Source of the DNA: Myxococcales bacterium
GTDB lineage: Bacteria; Myxococcota_A; Polyangia; Haliangiales; Haliangiaceae
Reading direction: 5' to 3'
DNA length: 64,000 nt
Assembly: GCA_016720595.1 (NCBI GenBank)
Contig: JADKKI010000072.1
Span: 186,001-250,000 of the forward strand
Position 1 is the stretch's first letter, and every line of letters begins with the position of its first letter. Under the pieces are notes generated by a model. The model was given only the letters and a program-made list of their open reading frames with translations. It ran no database searches and was not told the DNA's origin. A program made the position numbers and the translations under genes. Positions 10,779 through 19,350 of this stretch are shown here, piece after piece.

Positions 10779-11656
10779 TCAGCGCGGGCGCGGCTGGAGC
10801 GCGCCGAGATCGATCTCGGCATCGAACACGTGCGCAGCGGGGCCGTACATCCGCACGTTCGCCAGCTCCGGCATCACGCGGATCTGCAGCGCACCACCGG
10901 GCAGGTTGACCTTGACCGGCACGCCTTCATCGCAGCGGCCCGTGAGGATCGCGGCGACCACCGTGGCGCACGCACCGGTGCCGCACGCGAGCGTCAGGCC
11001 CGCGCCGCGCTCCCACACCACGAGATCGATCTCGGTGCGGCTCCGCACGAATGCGAACTCGGCGTTGGTGCGCTGTGGAAAGTACGGGTGGCGCTCGACG
11101 GCCGGGCCGACGGTCTCGGCCAGGTGGCGCGCTTCCTCGCGCGAGCTCACGAACGTGATCGCGTGCGGGTTGCCCATCGAGACGCAGGTGATCGTGCGGA
11201 TCGGCTGGCCGGGGATCTCGATCGCCTGATCGATGCAGCGCTCGCCGAGCGGGCCGACCATCGGGATCTCGCTGCGGAGCAGGCGCGGCGCACCCATCGA
11301 AACCGTGACGTTGTCGCCCGCGAGCTCGCACACCAGGCGACCGGCGCCGTGTCGATCGCCATCTCGGGCTTCGCGATGCCGCCGTGATCGTGGAGCCACT
11401 TGACGACGCAGCGCAGCCCGTTGCCGCACATCTCGGCCTCGCTGCCATCGCTGTTGAGGACGCGCATGCGTGCGTCGTCGCCCGTCGTGGATGGGAGGAT
11501 GGCGAGGACGCCGTCGCCGCCCACGCCGAACTGCCGATCGCACAGCGCGATCACCGCGGCGGGATCCTGGGCCTTCGCAGCGGCCTCCGGAAGCGCGGTG
11601 CGCAGATCGACGACGAGGAAGTCGTTTCCGAGACCGTGATACTTGGCGAACCGCAT
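10779..11656 (-). CDS. dapF: Diaminopimelate epimerase, with an apparent single-base deletion
   Basis: Converts LL- to meso-diaminopimelate for lysine and peptidoglycan synthesis. The N-terminal part (from 11656, MRFAKYHGLGNDFLVV) carries the first catalytic cysteine in EMCGNGLRC (Cys77). The C-terminal part, in another frame, carries the second in LACGTGACAT plus GNPHAITFV. The frames cross near 11347 after IDT: the sequence reads ACGGCGCC where ACGGGCGCC would restore IDTGAGRLVCELAGDN. With one base added, the gene has 293 codons, the normal length. All active-site segments survive, and a real loss of this essential enzyme is unlikely without a second copy, so a consensus error is the best explanation. 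Confidence 0.9.
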
Positions 11657-11697
11657 GGCCGAACCCTACCGCGGGTCCGGCGACGCGTCATCCGAGA

Positions 11698-12415
11698 CTA
11701 CGGAGTCGAGGGAGTCGCGCTGCCGGCCGCCGGCGTCGCCGCAGGCTTGCTCTCGGCGGGCTTCGCCGGTGCGGGCGTGGCGGGCTTGGCGGGCTTGGGG
11801 CGCGGCGGGCTTGGTCGCTGCGGGCTCGGCGGGCTTGGTCGCGGCGCTTCCCGTGGCGGGAGGCGGGAGCGGCGTCTCGACCGGTGCGGCGGCGCTGCCC
11901 GCGGCCGGCTTCTCGACGGGGGTGGGCTCGCCCATGCTGGCGGGCTTCTCGGCGGTACCCGAGCCTGCCGAGCCTGCCGCGGCAGAACCCGCAGAGCCGG
12001 TGGACGCAGAGCCGGTGGCCGCAGAGCCGGTGGCCGCAGACCCATTCGATCCGAGATCGATCGGGGTCAGCATCGAGCCCGAGCCCGAGCCAGCACCTTC
12101 CTTGAGTGCCTTGGCCTTCGCGGCTTCCTTCTCGGCGGCGAGCTTGGACTGGTTCTCACCGAACTTCTCGAGAGAGTCGGCCGAGTTGTGGCTCGAGAGG
12201 AACGCGAGGATCATCGAGGTCGCCATGAAGATCGTCGCCGCGCCCGCGGTGAGCTTGCGCAGGAACGTGGAGGCACCCGAGCCACCGAACACCGTGGCGG
12301 CGTTACCGCCACCGAACGCGCCACCCATGCCACCGCCCTTGCCGCTCTGCAGGAGCACCGTGAGCATCAGGAACAGGCACACGATCACGTGCAGGACAGT
12401 GAGCAGGGTCGACAT
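11698..12415 (-). CDS. secG: Preprotein translocase subunit SecG with long Ala/Pro/Ser tail (frameshifted)
   Basis: Small inner-membrane component of the Sec translocon. The first 95 residues are typical SecG: a hydrophobic helix from residue 3, the motif LLQSGKGGGMGGAFGGG, FGGSGASTFLRKLT, and a second helix (about 57-73). SecG normally ends soon after at about 75-120 residues; here a low-complexity tail of about 140 residues of Gly/Ala/Ser and then Pro/Ala/Lys follows. As read, the frame runs to 11666 with an Arg/Gln-rich end. Dropping one C of the CCCC run (complement of 11797-11800) instead continues the PAKPATPAPAKP pattern and stops at 11698, so an extra base is likely. It lies next to tpiA, as often in bacteria. 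Confidence 0.88.
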
Positions 12416-12459
12416 GAAGGGACCTAGCTTCTAGCCCAATGCACGCATAGGCGCAAGGC

Positions 12460-13233
12460 TTAGGACGGCCGCGCAGCCTTGACGATCGCAATGAAATCAG
12501 CGGCTTCGAGAGATGCGCCACCGACGAGCGCCCCGTCGATGTCGTTCTCGCTCATGAGGGCCTCGGCATTGCTCGCCTTGACCGACCCGCCGTACTGGAT
12601 CCGGATCGCATCGGCCGCTGCGGCACCCAGCCGCTCGCCGAGCCGCTTCCTGATGTGCGCGTGGACCTCCTGCGCCTGGCCAGGGGTCGCCGTGCGACCG
12701 GTGCCGATCGCCCACACCGGCTCGTAGGCGATCACCAGCTTCGCGGCGAGCTTGGCCGCGTCGTGGTCGGCCACGCCCGCGAGTCCACCGGCGAGCTGCG
12801 CATCGACGACGCTGAGCGTGTTGCCGCCATCGCGCTCCGCGAGCGATTCGCCGACGCACACGATCGCGCCGAGCCCGGCGGCGAGCACGGCCTTGGCCTT
12901 CTTGCCCACGCCCTCGTTGGTGTCGCCGAAGAACTGACGACGCTCGCTGTGACCGACGATCACCCAGGTCACGCCGGCATCGGCGAGCAGCGGCGCGGAC
13001 AGCTCACCCGTCCATGCGCCGCTCGCCTCCCAGTGGCAGTTCTGTGCGCAGGTCGCGATCGGGCTGCCCTCGAGGCGCTTGGCCACCGAGTGGAGGGCCG
13101 TGGCCACGGGGGCCACACCGACCGCCACGCCCTTCACGGCGCCGAGCTGGTTCTTCAGCTCGGTGACCAGCGCCAGCGCGTCGGCGATGGTCTTGTTCAG
13201 CTTCCAGTTGCCAACGACGAACGGGGTGCGCAT
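12460..13233 (-). CDS. tpiA: Triosephosphate isomerase
   Basis: Interconverts dihydroxyacetone phosphate and glyceraldehyde 3-phosphate. The 257-residue TIM barrel shows NWKLN with catalytic Lys11, the electrophile His95 in VIVGHSERRQFF, the base Glu171 in AYEPVWAIGTG, and the phosphate-binding IQYGGSVKASN and DGALVGGASL. The start is placed at MRTPFVVGNWK (13233); an ATG six codons upstream exists but would add residues not seen in the family. secG follows 44 bp downstream on the same strand, and the GGDEF-kinase gene ends just upstream. gap and pgk are 7 kb away on the other strand. Confidence 0.97.
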   Translation of the reverse strand: MRTPFVVGNWKLNKTIADALALVTELKNQLGAVKGVAVGVAPVATALHSVAKRLEGSPIATCAQNCHWEASGAWTGELSAPLLADAGVTWVIVGHSERRQFFGDTNEGVGKKAKAVLAAGLGAIVCVGESLAERDGGNTLSVVDAQLAGGLAGVADHDAAKLAAKLVIAYEPVWAIGTGRTATPGQAQEVHAHIRKRLGERLGAAAADAIRIQYGGSVKASNAEALMSENDIDGALVGGASLEAADFIAIVKAARPS

Positions 13234-13247
13234 CGCCTGCGTTCGTA

Positions 13248-16080
13248 TCACGTCGTCCAGCTGAGCCGGTACTCACACTGGCGATCACCCTGATGCACGC
13301 AGGCGGTGTGGGTGGCGCCCACGTCATTGGCCCCCGTGAGCTCCAGGATCCGCTCGAGCTCCGAGGCGACGATCGCGCAGACATCCTGTGAGCCCGAGAA
13401 GCCGCCGAGCACCACGTCGGAGTGCCCCGGCTGCACCGAGATCTCGACGGAGCCCCAGGCGTGGTAGCGATCCCAGAACGTCGGCAGTGCGGCGAGCACC
13501 GTCTCGGCGGACAGCGAGCTGGGATCTGCCCCGAACAGCCTCGCGAACGTCGCCGACATCGTGCCGCGTCCGACCTTGCGCGGCACCAGCTGGCCATCGA
13601 GCAGCTCGCGCGCACGATCGAGCACGGTGATCAGATCGGACAGCTCCACCCACGATAGCGGCGCCAGCGTGGACGACAGCGCGTTCGCCATCACCGGGGA
13701 TTCGTTGACCAGCTTCGCGATCCCGGACTCGCCGAGGTGGTGCTGCAGGAGCTTGGACAGCACGCGCAGGTGCGCTGCGCGGACCTGGCCCGTGACGAGC
13801 CGCGGCTGACCCCTGCACGGGCTCGGGCATCACGATCACCGGCGCACCGATGCCGGCGGTGGGCGCGAACAGCATCTCCGCCGCCTGCACGGCCTGCTCG
13901 GTGATCGTCGGCTGCGGCGCGTGCTCGGCGGGCGGACGCTCGAGGGCCCGCCCGAGCGCGATCGCGAACGTCGAGGCCGAGGCCCACCGCTTCTTCGGCG
14001 TGGGCGCCAGCGCCTTCAACAGCACCGCATCGACCGCGTCCGAGAGGGTCGGGCGGAGCGTCGACGGCGGCGTGAGCGGATCCGACATCTGCCGCTGGAC
14101 GACCTGGGGGGCGGGCCCCGAGCCGAACGGCGGCCGGCCGGTCAGCATGCAATAGACCGTCGCCGCCAGCCCGTAGACGTCCGTGGTCGGAGCATCGGCG
14201 TGGTCGAGGAACGATTCGGGGGCGGCGAAGCCCGGCGTGCCGGCGGCATCCCGCGCGTCGCCGGCCTTGACCGCCACACCGACGTCGACGAGCACGGCGC
14301 GATCGCGCTCGCGATCGAGGAGGATGTTCGCCGGCTTGACGTCGCGGTGGATCAGGCCGAGTGCGTGCATCGCATCGAGCGCATCGCCGATCTCGAGCGC
14401 GATCTGCGCGACGGCCGCCGTGGGGAACCACTCCTTGCGCTCGAGCGTGGCGCGGACCACCTCGGACAGGGGCTGACCCTCGACCAGCTCCATCACGAAG
14501 TACACGTCCTGCGCGTGCTCCCCGAGCGCATAGACCTGGACCAGGTTCGGGTGGTGCAGCGATGCGAGGATGCCGGCCTCGGCGCGGAACCGCTGCACGA
14601 GGTCACGATCACTCGCGAGGTCCGAGCGGAGGACCTTGATCGCCACCGAGCGGTTGAGCCCGAGATCCTCGCCGCGATAGACCACGCCCATCGCGCCACG
14701 CGACAGCTCGTGCACGACGCGGTACGTCCCGCCGACGATCGTACCGACCGAGAGGCCACCGGTATCCGACCCCGACTCGGTCTCCACGACACGCTCGTCG
14801 GAGGCGACGATCCGCACGTCACCGGGCGGGGCGGCGCGCAGGGCGCCGTAGCAGCGGGATAGCGCGGCCTCGCCGGATCGCTCGCCGTGCGCGATCTCGC
14901 TGGCGACCGCGCGCAGGGTCACGTGGATCTCCGTGGTGTCGTCGACCTTGATCGGCTCGAGCTGGAGCTTGGAGATCACCTTGCGGACCACCAGCGCCGC
15001 CTGATCGTCGTTGGCGCCGACCAGCAGCACCGCGATCTCGTCTCCGCCGAGGCGGCCGATCGGATCGTTGCCGCGCACCGTGGCGCGGATCCGTGCGGTG
15101 ACCTGCGCGAGCACCTCGTCGCCGACCTTGTGGCTGTACTCGAGGTTGATCTTGCGCGTGCCGATCACGTCGAACACCGCGAGGGTGAGCTTCTCGTTGC
15201 GGCGGCCGGCGGCGGCGACCTCGTGGGCCACGGTCTGCTCGAACGCACCGCGGGTCATCGCACCGGTCAACGGATCGTGGAGGCTCGACGCCATCAGGCG
15301 CTCGCCCTCCGCGACGATCCGGCGGTGGCTCGACAGCCACGATAGCTCGCGCGTGAGCCGCGCGGCGATCGCCTTCAGATCGGTGCGCTCGGCGGCCGAG
15401 AACCGACGGCCGGAGTCCGCCACGATCGCCACCAGCCCGGCGATCTCGGTCGGGCCCGAGCGCAGCGCATCGGCGATCACCGAGCGCGGCTTGGGGCCGC
15501 TCGTGATCACCGTGCCGGCGGCGGCGGCGGCGATCCGCGCGGCGGCGGCGACCTGGGTGCGATAGGCCTCGTCGGGGTGCGCGCGGGCGGAGGTCGGAAG
15601 CATCTGGGCGCCATCGCGCCACCACACGATGCAATCGTTGGCGGTGAAGCCCTCGGCGACCGCCGAGAGCGTCTCGGTGGCGCTGCCCGTGAGATCGACG
15701 AGCGAGGTCGCGATCAGCCCGCGTGCGCGCGCGAGGTCGAAGTCCGGCGACGTGGGATCGGTGTGCGCGACCGCGTCGATCGCGTCGACGGACGCCGGGG
15801 TCAGCATCACGCCCGACGCTCCGGCCTGCGCGGCGGCACCGGCGACCCGGGCCGCGTTCCCGCCATCGCCGACGATCCAGCGGGGCGGTCCATCGGCGGG
15901 GGCGGGGCCGAGCTCGCCGGCCACCATCGGTGCGACCAGGATCGCGGCGCAGTTCGCCCCGGGGTCTGGATCGGCGGCCGTGATCGAGACCAGCGTGACT
16001 CCCGCACGATCCGCGAGCGGCGTGAGCTCGGCGATCAAGCGACCCGAGGGGTCGAACACCGCCAGGCGCTTCGCAGCCAT
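13248..16080 (-). CDS. GGDEF - Ser/Thr protein kinase - DUF2378-like fusion (frameshifted)
   Basis: A signalling fusion of about 943 residues once one base is removed near 13812-13818 (a GGGGT where GGGT keeps the frame). Residues 1-250 are Ala-rich, possibly a degenerate receiver plus a GAF-like region. A GGDEF domain follows (about 262-420) with HDPLTGAMTRGAF, Asp304, GGDEI at 345-349 and an inhibitory-site motif RGND at 336-339. A Hanks-type kinase (453-715) has SRGAMGVVYRG, Lys482, Glu501, HRDVKPAN (Asp580), DVG in place of DFG (Asp599) and the APE-like AAPES. After the frame crossing, about 185 residues resemble the myxobacterial DUF2378/TIGR02265 family and end in ACVHQGDRQCEYRLSW. Substrates and the site of action are unknown; no membrane helix is seen. 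Confidence 0.85.
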
Positions 16081-16145
16081 CGCGTCATCTTACCGTGAGC
16101 CCTTCGCCGAACGTGAGCCGGCGGGCTCAGAGTTTCACCGAACGG

Positions 16146-17195
16146 TCACAACGCGATGTTGAAGGGGAAGCTCACCGTGGCACCGCTGCGCGACACCGAG
16201 AACGTCGCCTTCTTGAACGCGCGCGTCACGCAGGCGCTCATCGCCGGATCCACATCGGGGACCGAGACCTCGCCGACCTGACCGCTCGGCAGCACCTTGA
16301 ACCGGACCTTGAAGGTTCCCGAGAACTCGGCATCGGTCGCGCAGCGCGTGACCTTGCTGCGCACCGTCTGGACGCCTTTCACGAGCTCCTCGCGTGGCGG
16401 TGAGTCGGGCGCGCTCGCCTCGCTCGGGCCAGGACGCTTGAACCTGGCGCAGCAGGCCGGCTCGTAGTTCTCGAGCACACAGGAGACCTCGTCGCAGGTT
16501 TGCGCGAACGGGTCGCGCGCACCTCTGCTGGGAGGCGCGCCCGCGGGATCTTCGCCGGCGGCGGTGCCGACATCGCCGCCGTGAAACGCGATCGGATAGA
16601 CCACGCGCGCGTTGCCGCCGTCGCGGGTCTTGCCGAACCGCACCGCCTTCAGCACCGAGGCCACACAAGCTCCGAGGATGGCGTCGTCGCCCGTCGACGA
16701 AGCCTGGGTCACACCGCCGCGACGATTGATCTCGAGCGTCACGCGCAGCATCGCGTTGCCCTTCACCTGGCGCTGCTCGAAGCAGGTCTGCAGTCGCGGC
16801 GTGGTGGTGCGCACCGCGGTCACGAGTGCATCCTTGTCGAGCTGACCCTCGAGCCCGGGCGTGCCGAATAGGGGGCCGGAGGTCGCCGGCGCACCGTCGG
16901 GGAGCTCGGGATCGATCGCCTCGGCCGCGGCGCGATCCACGGGGGCGGCGACCTCCTCCGGTACGGGGGGCGGGATCGGATCGACGACCGCCGCCGGTGC
17001 CGGTGCGGGCGACACGCCACGGGATGATTCGCCCGGGGCGTCGCGGTCGCCGGGATCGCCGAGGTCGGTCGATCGTTCGGCAGCGGCCGCGAGGCGGCGG
17101 TCCTTGATCACGAGGTAGACGCCCACGCCAACGGCGGCCGAGACGGCGAGGGCGCCGATCACGACCAGCGCTGCAGATCCGCGCTCACTCCCCAT
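16146..17195 (-). CDS. Membrane-anchored protein with two AgmX/PglI-type C-terminal domains
   Basis: A 349-residue protein with one N-terminal transmembrane helix (about 8-30), a Pro/Ala-rich linker (50-105), and two copies of a TonB-C-like module. Copy 1 (about 120-210) runs from LQTCFEQRQVKGNAMLRVTLEINRRGGV to the second Cys in LGACVASVLKAVRF and YPIAF. Copy 2 (about 265-349) runs from KVTRCATDAEFSGTFKVRFKVLPSGQVG to SACVTRAFKKATF and VSFPFNIAL. Each has the paired Cys and G-x-V pattern of the AgmX/PglI domain linked to gliding and envelope machinery in myxobacteria. Between them a Cys-rich loop (TCDEVSCVLENYEPACC) adds five cysteines. No ExbB/ExbD gene is adjacent. Confidence 0.78.
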   Translation of the reverse strand: MGSERGSAALVVIGALAVSAAVGVGVYLVIKDRRLAAAAERSTDLGDPGDRDAPGESSRGVSPAPAPAAVVDPIPPPVPEEVAAPVDRAAAEAIDPELPDGAPATSGPLFGTPGLEGQLDKDALVTAVRTTTPRLQTCFEQRQVKGNAMLRVTLEINRRGGVTQASSTGDDAILGACVASVLKAVRFGKTRDGGNARVVYPIAFHGGDVGTAAGEDPAGAPPSRGARDPFAQTCDEVSCVLENYEPACCARFKRPGPSEASAPDSPPREELVKGVQTVRSKVTRCATDAEFSGTFKVRFKVLPSGQVGEVSVPDVDPAMSACVTRAFKKATFSVSRSGATVSFPFNIAL

Positions 17196-17222
17196 GCCAG
17201 GAGTGTCGCACGCCGCGGCGGC

Positions 17223-18833
17223 TCAGCGCTTGACGCAAGCGCGGCCGGAGAGCGTGCCGGTCGTGGCGACCGAGGCGCAGCGGTGGGTGCTCGGGCAGCC
17301 ACCGTCGTCGATGCAGACCGAGGCGCAGACCTTCGCCGCGGTCGACGTTCCGGGCTTGACGCACAGGTTGCCTTCGCCGCCGCACGTCGTCGCGGAGGTG
17401 CACGACGCACCGAGCTTGTCGGCGCGCGCGTAGGGGTGCGCGTGGGGATCGTTATCGATGCCGTTGACGCCCATGAACGCGGTGGTGTTCGGGGCGGTGT
17501 TCATCGTGCGCAGGACGTCGTCCCAGGTCACGGGCTTGATGTTCTTGGTCGCATCGTTGCCGATCAGCGGGAACAGGATCTGCTCCATCGACTCGGCGCC
17601 CTGCGAGGTCCACGTGTAGGAGGTGGACGTCACGATGTCCATGTCCTTGAGCTCGCCGTTGGGCCCGCGCTTCTTCGGGTTGGCGCGGAAGCCATCGGTG
17701 AACCGCGCGTAGGTCTGGCAGCCCTCGATCAGGAAGATCTGATAGCCGTCCTTGAGCGCGAGCGTCGGGTACTCGGTGGGAGCGATCGTCCCGAGTGCGT
17801 TCGAGCGGAAATCGGCGGTGAGCAGCCGGCCGGAGACGCCGGCGTGGCCGTTGAACAGGATGACCTCCTTGGTGGCGAGCATCGAGACCAGCGCGGCGCG
17901 GAGCTTCGCGCCATCGGTGGTCGGGCTGGCGACCATGCCGGGGTGGACGAGCTGGACCGAGATGTCCACCGGCTTGCCGTTGTACGTGCCCTTGCGCGTG
18001 AGCGGGCCGGAGTCGAGCTTCAACGTCGCGAACGTCGTCACGCCGGCGGGCAGCGTGAAGCCGATGCCGACCAGCTCGTCGAACAGCTGCTCGGCGTTCG
18101 CGAGATCCGCACGGCCCGCGTTGTAGTCCCAGCCGAACTGCGCGCCGACCTCGAGCTTGCCATCGGCGTAGAGCCGGCCGTAGTCGAGGTACGCGTTGGC
18201 CGAGCGCGGCGCCTTGGTGACCGTCATCGGCAGGCTCTCGACCGTGGCGGGGGCGACCTTGCTCGGATCCCAGCCGTGGACGTCGTAGCGGGTCTGCCAG
18301 CCACCTGCGACCAGCTCGTCGTTGGTCAGCTTGCCGAGCTTGAGGTCGATCTGCTTGCCGCCCCCGGCCGCGGTGCCCGGGAGAACATTGAGGAAGCTGT
18401 TCTGCCCCGCGATCGTCGCCTCGAAGTTGAACTTGAACGTCAGCGCATCGACCGCGGTGACCGACAGCGACTTGACCGACGAGTTCCGCGCCATCGCGTG
18501 GTAGCCGCCGTAGGCCTTGTTCGCGTCCTCGGGCTCCTTGTCGGCGACATAGAGGTTCAGGAACCAGCCGATCTGGAGGAGCTTCGCGGAGATGATCTCC
18601 TTGGCCTTGTCGAGCCGCTGCGCATCGGTCAGCGCGCGGTCGGTCTCCGCGAGGGTGACGGTCGCGTCGGCCTTCGCCAGGTACTCGAGCGCGGCGGGCG
18701 AGCGGAAGCTGTCCTCCTTGCCCTCGTCGACCACCGTGTAGTCGTCGGAGTCGGCCGGGTCATCGAAGCTGCCGCAGGCAGCGGAGACCAGGGAGCCGGT
18801 GAGGAGGGTGGCGGCGAGGAAGCGGGTGCGCAT
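17223..18833 (-). CDS. Lipoprotein with caspase-like His/Cys pair and Cys-rich C-terminus
   Basis: A 536-residue lipoprotein (lipobox VSAAC, Cys20). The central part contains EVILFNGHAGVSG (His330) and, 42 residues later, YQIFLIEGCQTYARF (Cys372). Each catalytic-type residue sits at the end of a hydrophobic strand, as in clan CD peptidases (caspases, gingipains). The His is followed by Ala-Gly rather than directly by Gly. A C-terminal Cys-rich segment (about 477-536, nine Cys) resembles disulphide-rich modules common in myxobacterial surface proteins. The N-terminal 300 residues are unrecognised. It could be a surface protease or an enzymatically dead relative. An AT-rich gap with a 16-bp palindrome lies upstream. 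Confidence 0.72.
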   Translation of the reverse strand: MRTRFLAATLLTGSLVSAACGSFDDPADSDDYTVVDEGKEDSFRSPAALEYLAKADATVTLAETDRALTDAQRLDKAKEIISAKLLQIGWFLNLYVADKEPEDANKAYGGYHAMARNSSVKSLSVTAVDALTFKFNFEATIAGQNSFLNVLPGTAAGGGKQIDLKLGKLTNDELVAGGWQTRYDVHGWDPSKVAPATVESLPMTVTKAPRSANAYLDYGRLYADGKLEVGAQFGWDYNAGRADLANAEQLFDELVGIGFTLPAGVTTFATLKLDSGPLTRKGTYNGKPVDISVQLVHPGMVASPTTDGAKLRAALVSMLATKEVILFNGHAGVSGRLLTADFRSNALGTIAPTEYPTLALKDGYQIFLIEGCQTYARFTDGFRANPKKRGPNGELKDMDIVTSTSYTWTSQGAESMEQILFPLIGNDATKNIKPVTWDDVLRTMNTAPNTTAFMGVNGIDNDPHAHPYARADKLGASCTSATTCGGEGNLCVKPGTSTAAKVCASVCIDDGGCPSTHRCASVATTGTLSGRACVKR

Positions 18834-18955
18834 GGTTCGCGCGCGTCAGGACTCAAGATCCGTACCCGCCGCGCCCTCAATGACGTTGCGTGGTTGGGCC
18901 ACGAGATCGGCGGCCACCCCGGTAGCCTGGCCAATCGAGATTGGTCCGACCGTGT

Positions 18956-18971
18956 GCGTAGCCGGCTACGC
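18956..18971. promoter_or_regulatory. Perfect 16-bp palindrome in a divergent intergenic region
   Basis: GCGTAGCCGGCTACGC is perfectly self-complementary. It lies in the 265-bp gap between the divergently transcribed caspase-like lipoprotein gene and the 59-residue gene at 19099, a natural place for an operator. It could also be a small hairpin in either leader RNA. Confidence 0.35.
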
Positions 18972-19098
18972 AGGCGGCGCGATCCTACGCAGCTGATTGG
19001 CTCATCGGAGATCCACCTGGTGCCGATCCCCATCCAGATTTCAGCCGGTTGCGCGGATTCTCCGATGGCACGAGGAGTGCTGTTCATTTCCATCGTCC

Positions 19099-19278
19099 AT
19101 GACCGATCGTGAAGCCAAGTCCCGCGCCGTGAAGATCCTCGCGAAGTCGATCTACCGTGACCTGGAGGCGCAGGGGTTTGACGAGAAGCAGATCGTCTCC
19201 CTCGCGACCGAGCTGATCAGCGAGGTCACGACCAAGATGCGCGGTTCGAGCGAGAAGCTCCCGCAGCAAGTCGCGTAG
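19099..19278 (+). CDS. Small hypothetical protein, 59 aa
   Basis: The ATG at 19099 begins a 59-residue, mostly helical, charged protein (MTDREAKSRAVKILAKSIYR, then GFDEKQIVSLATELISEVTTKM). The reading frame extends upstream, but the upstream part is Arg/Pro/Cys-rich and unlike a coding region, so the internal ATG is preferred. The codon choice and the amphipathic helices look genuinely coding. No family is recognised. It stands alone, divergent from the caspase-like lipoprotein gene and converging on the pirin gene. Confidence 0.6.
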   Translation: MTDREAKSRAVKILAKSIYRDLEAQGFDEKQIVSLATELISEVTTKMRGSSEKLPQQVA

Positions 19279-19350
19279 CTCCAAGCGCTCGCGCTGTTCG
19301 CTCCGGACGCAGTCTCCACGCTGCGTCCGTTTGCCGTTTCGGGCGCGCGA

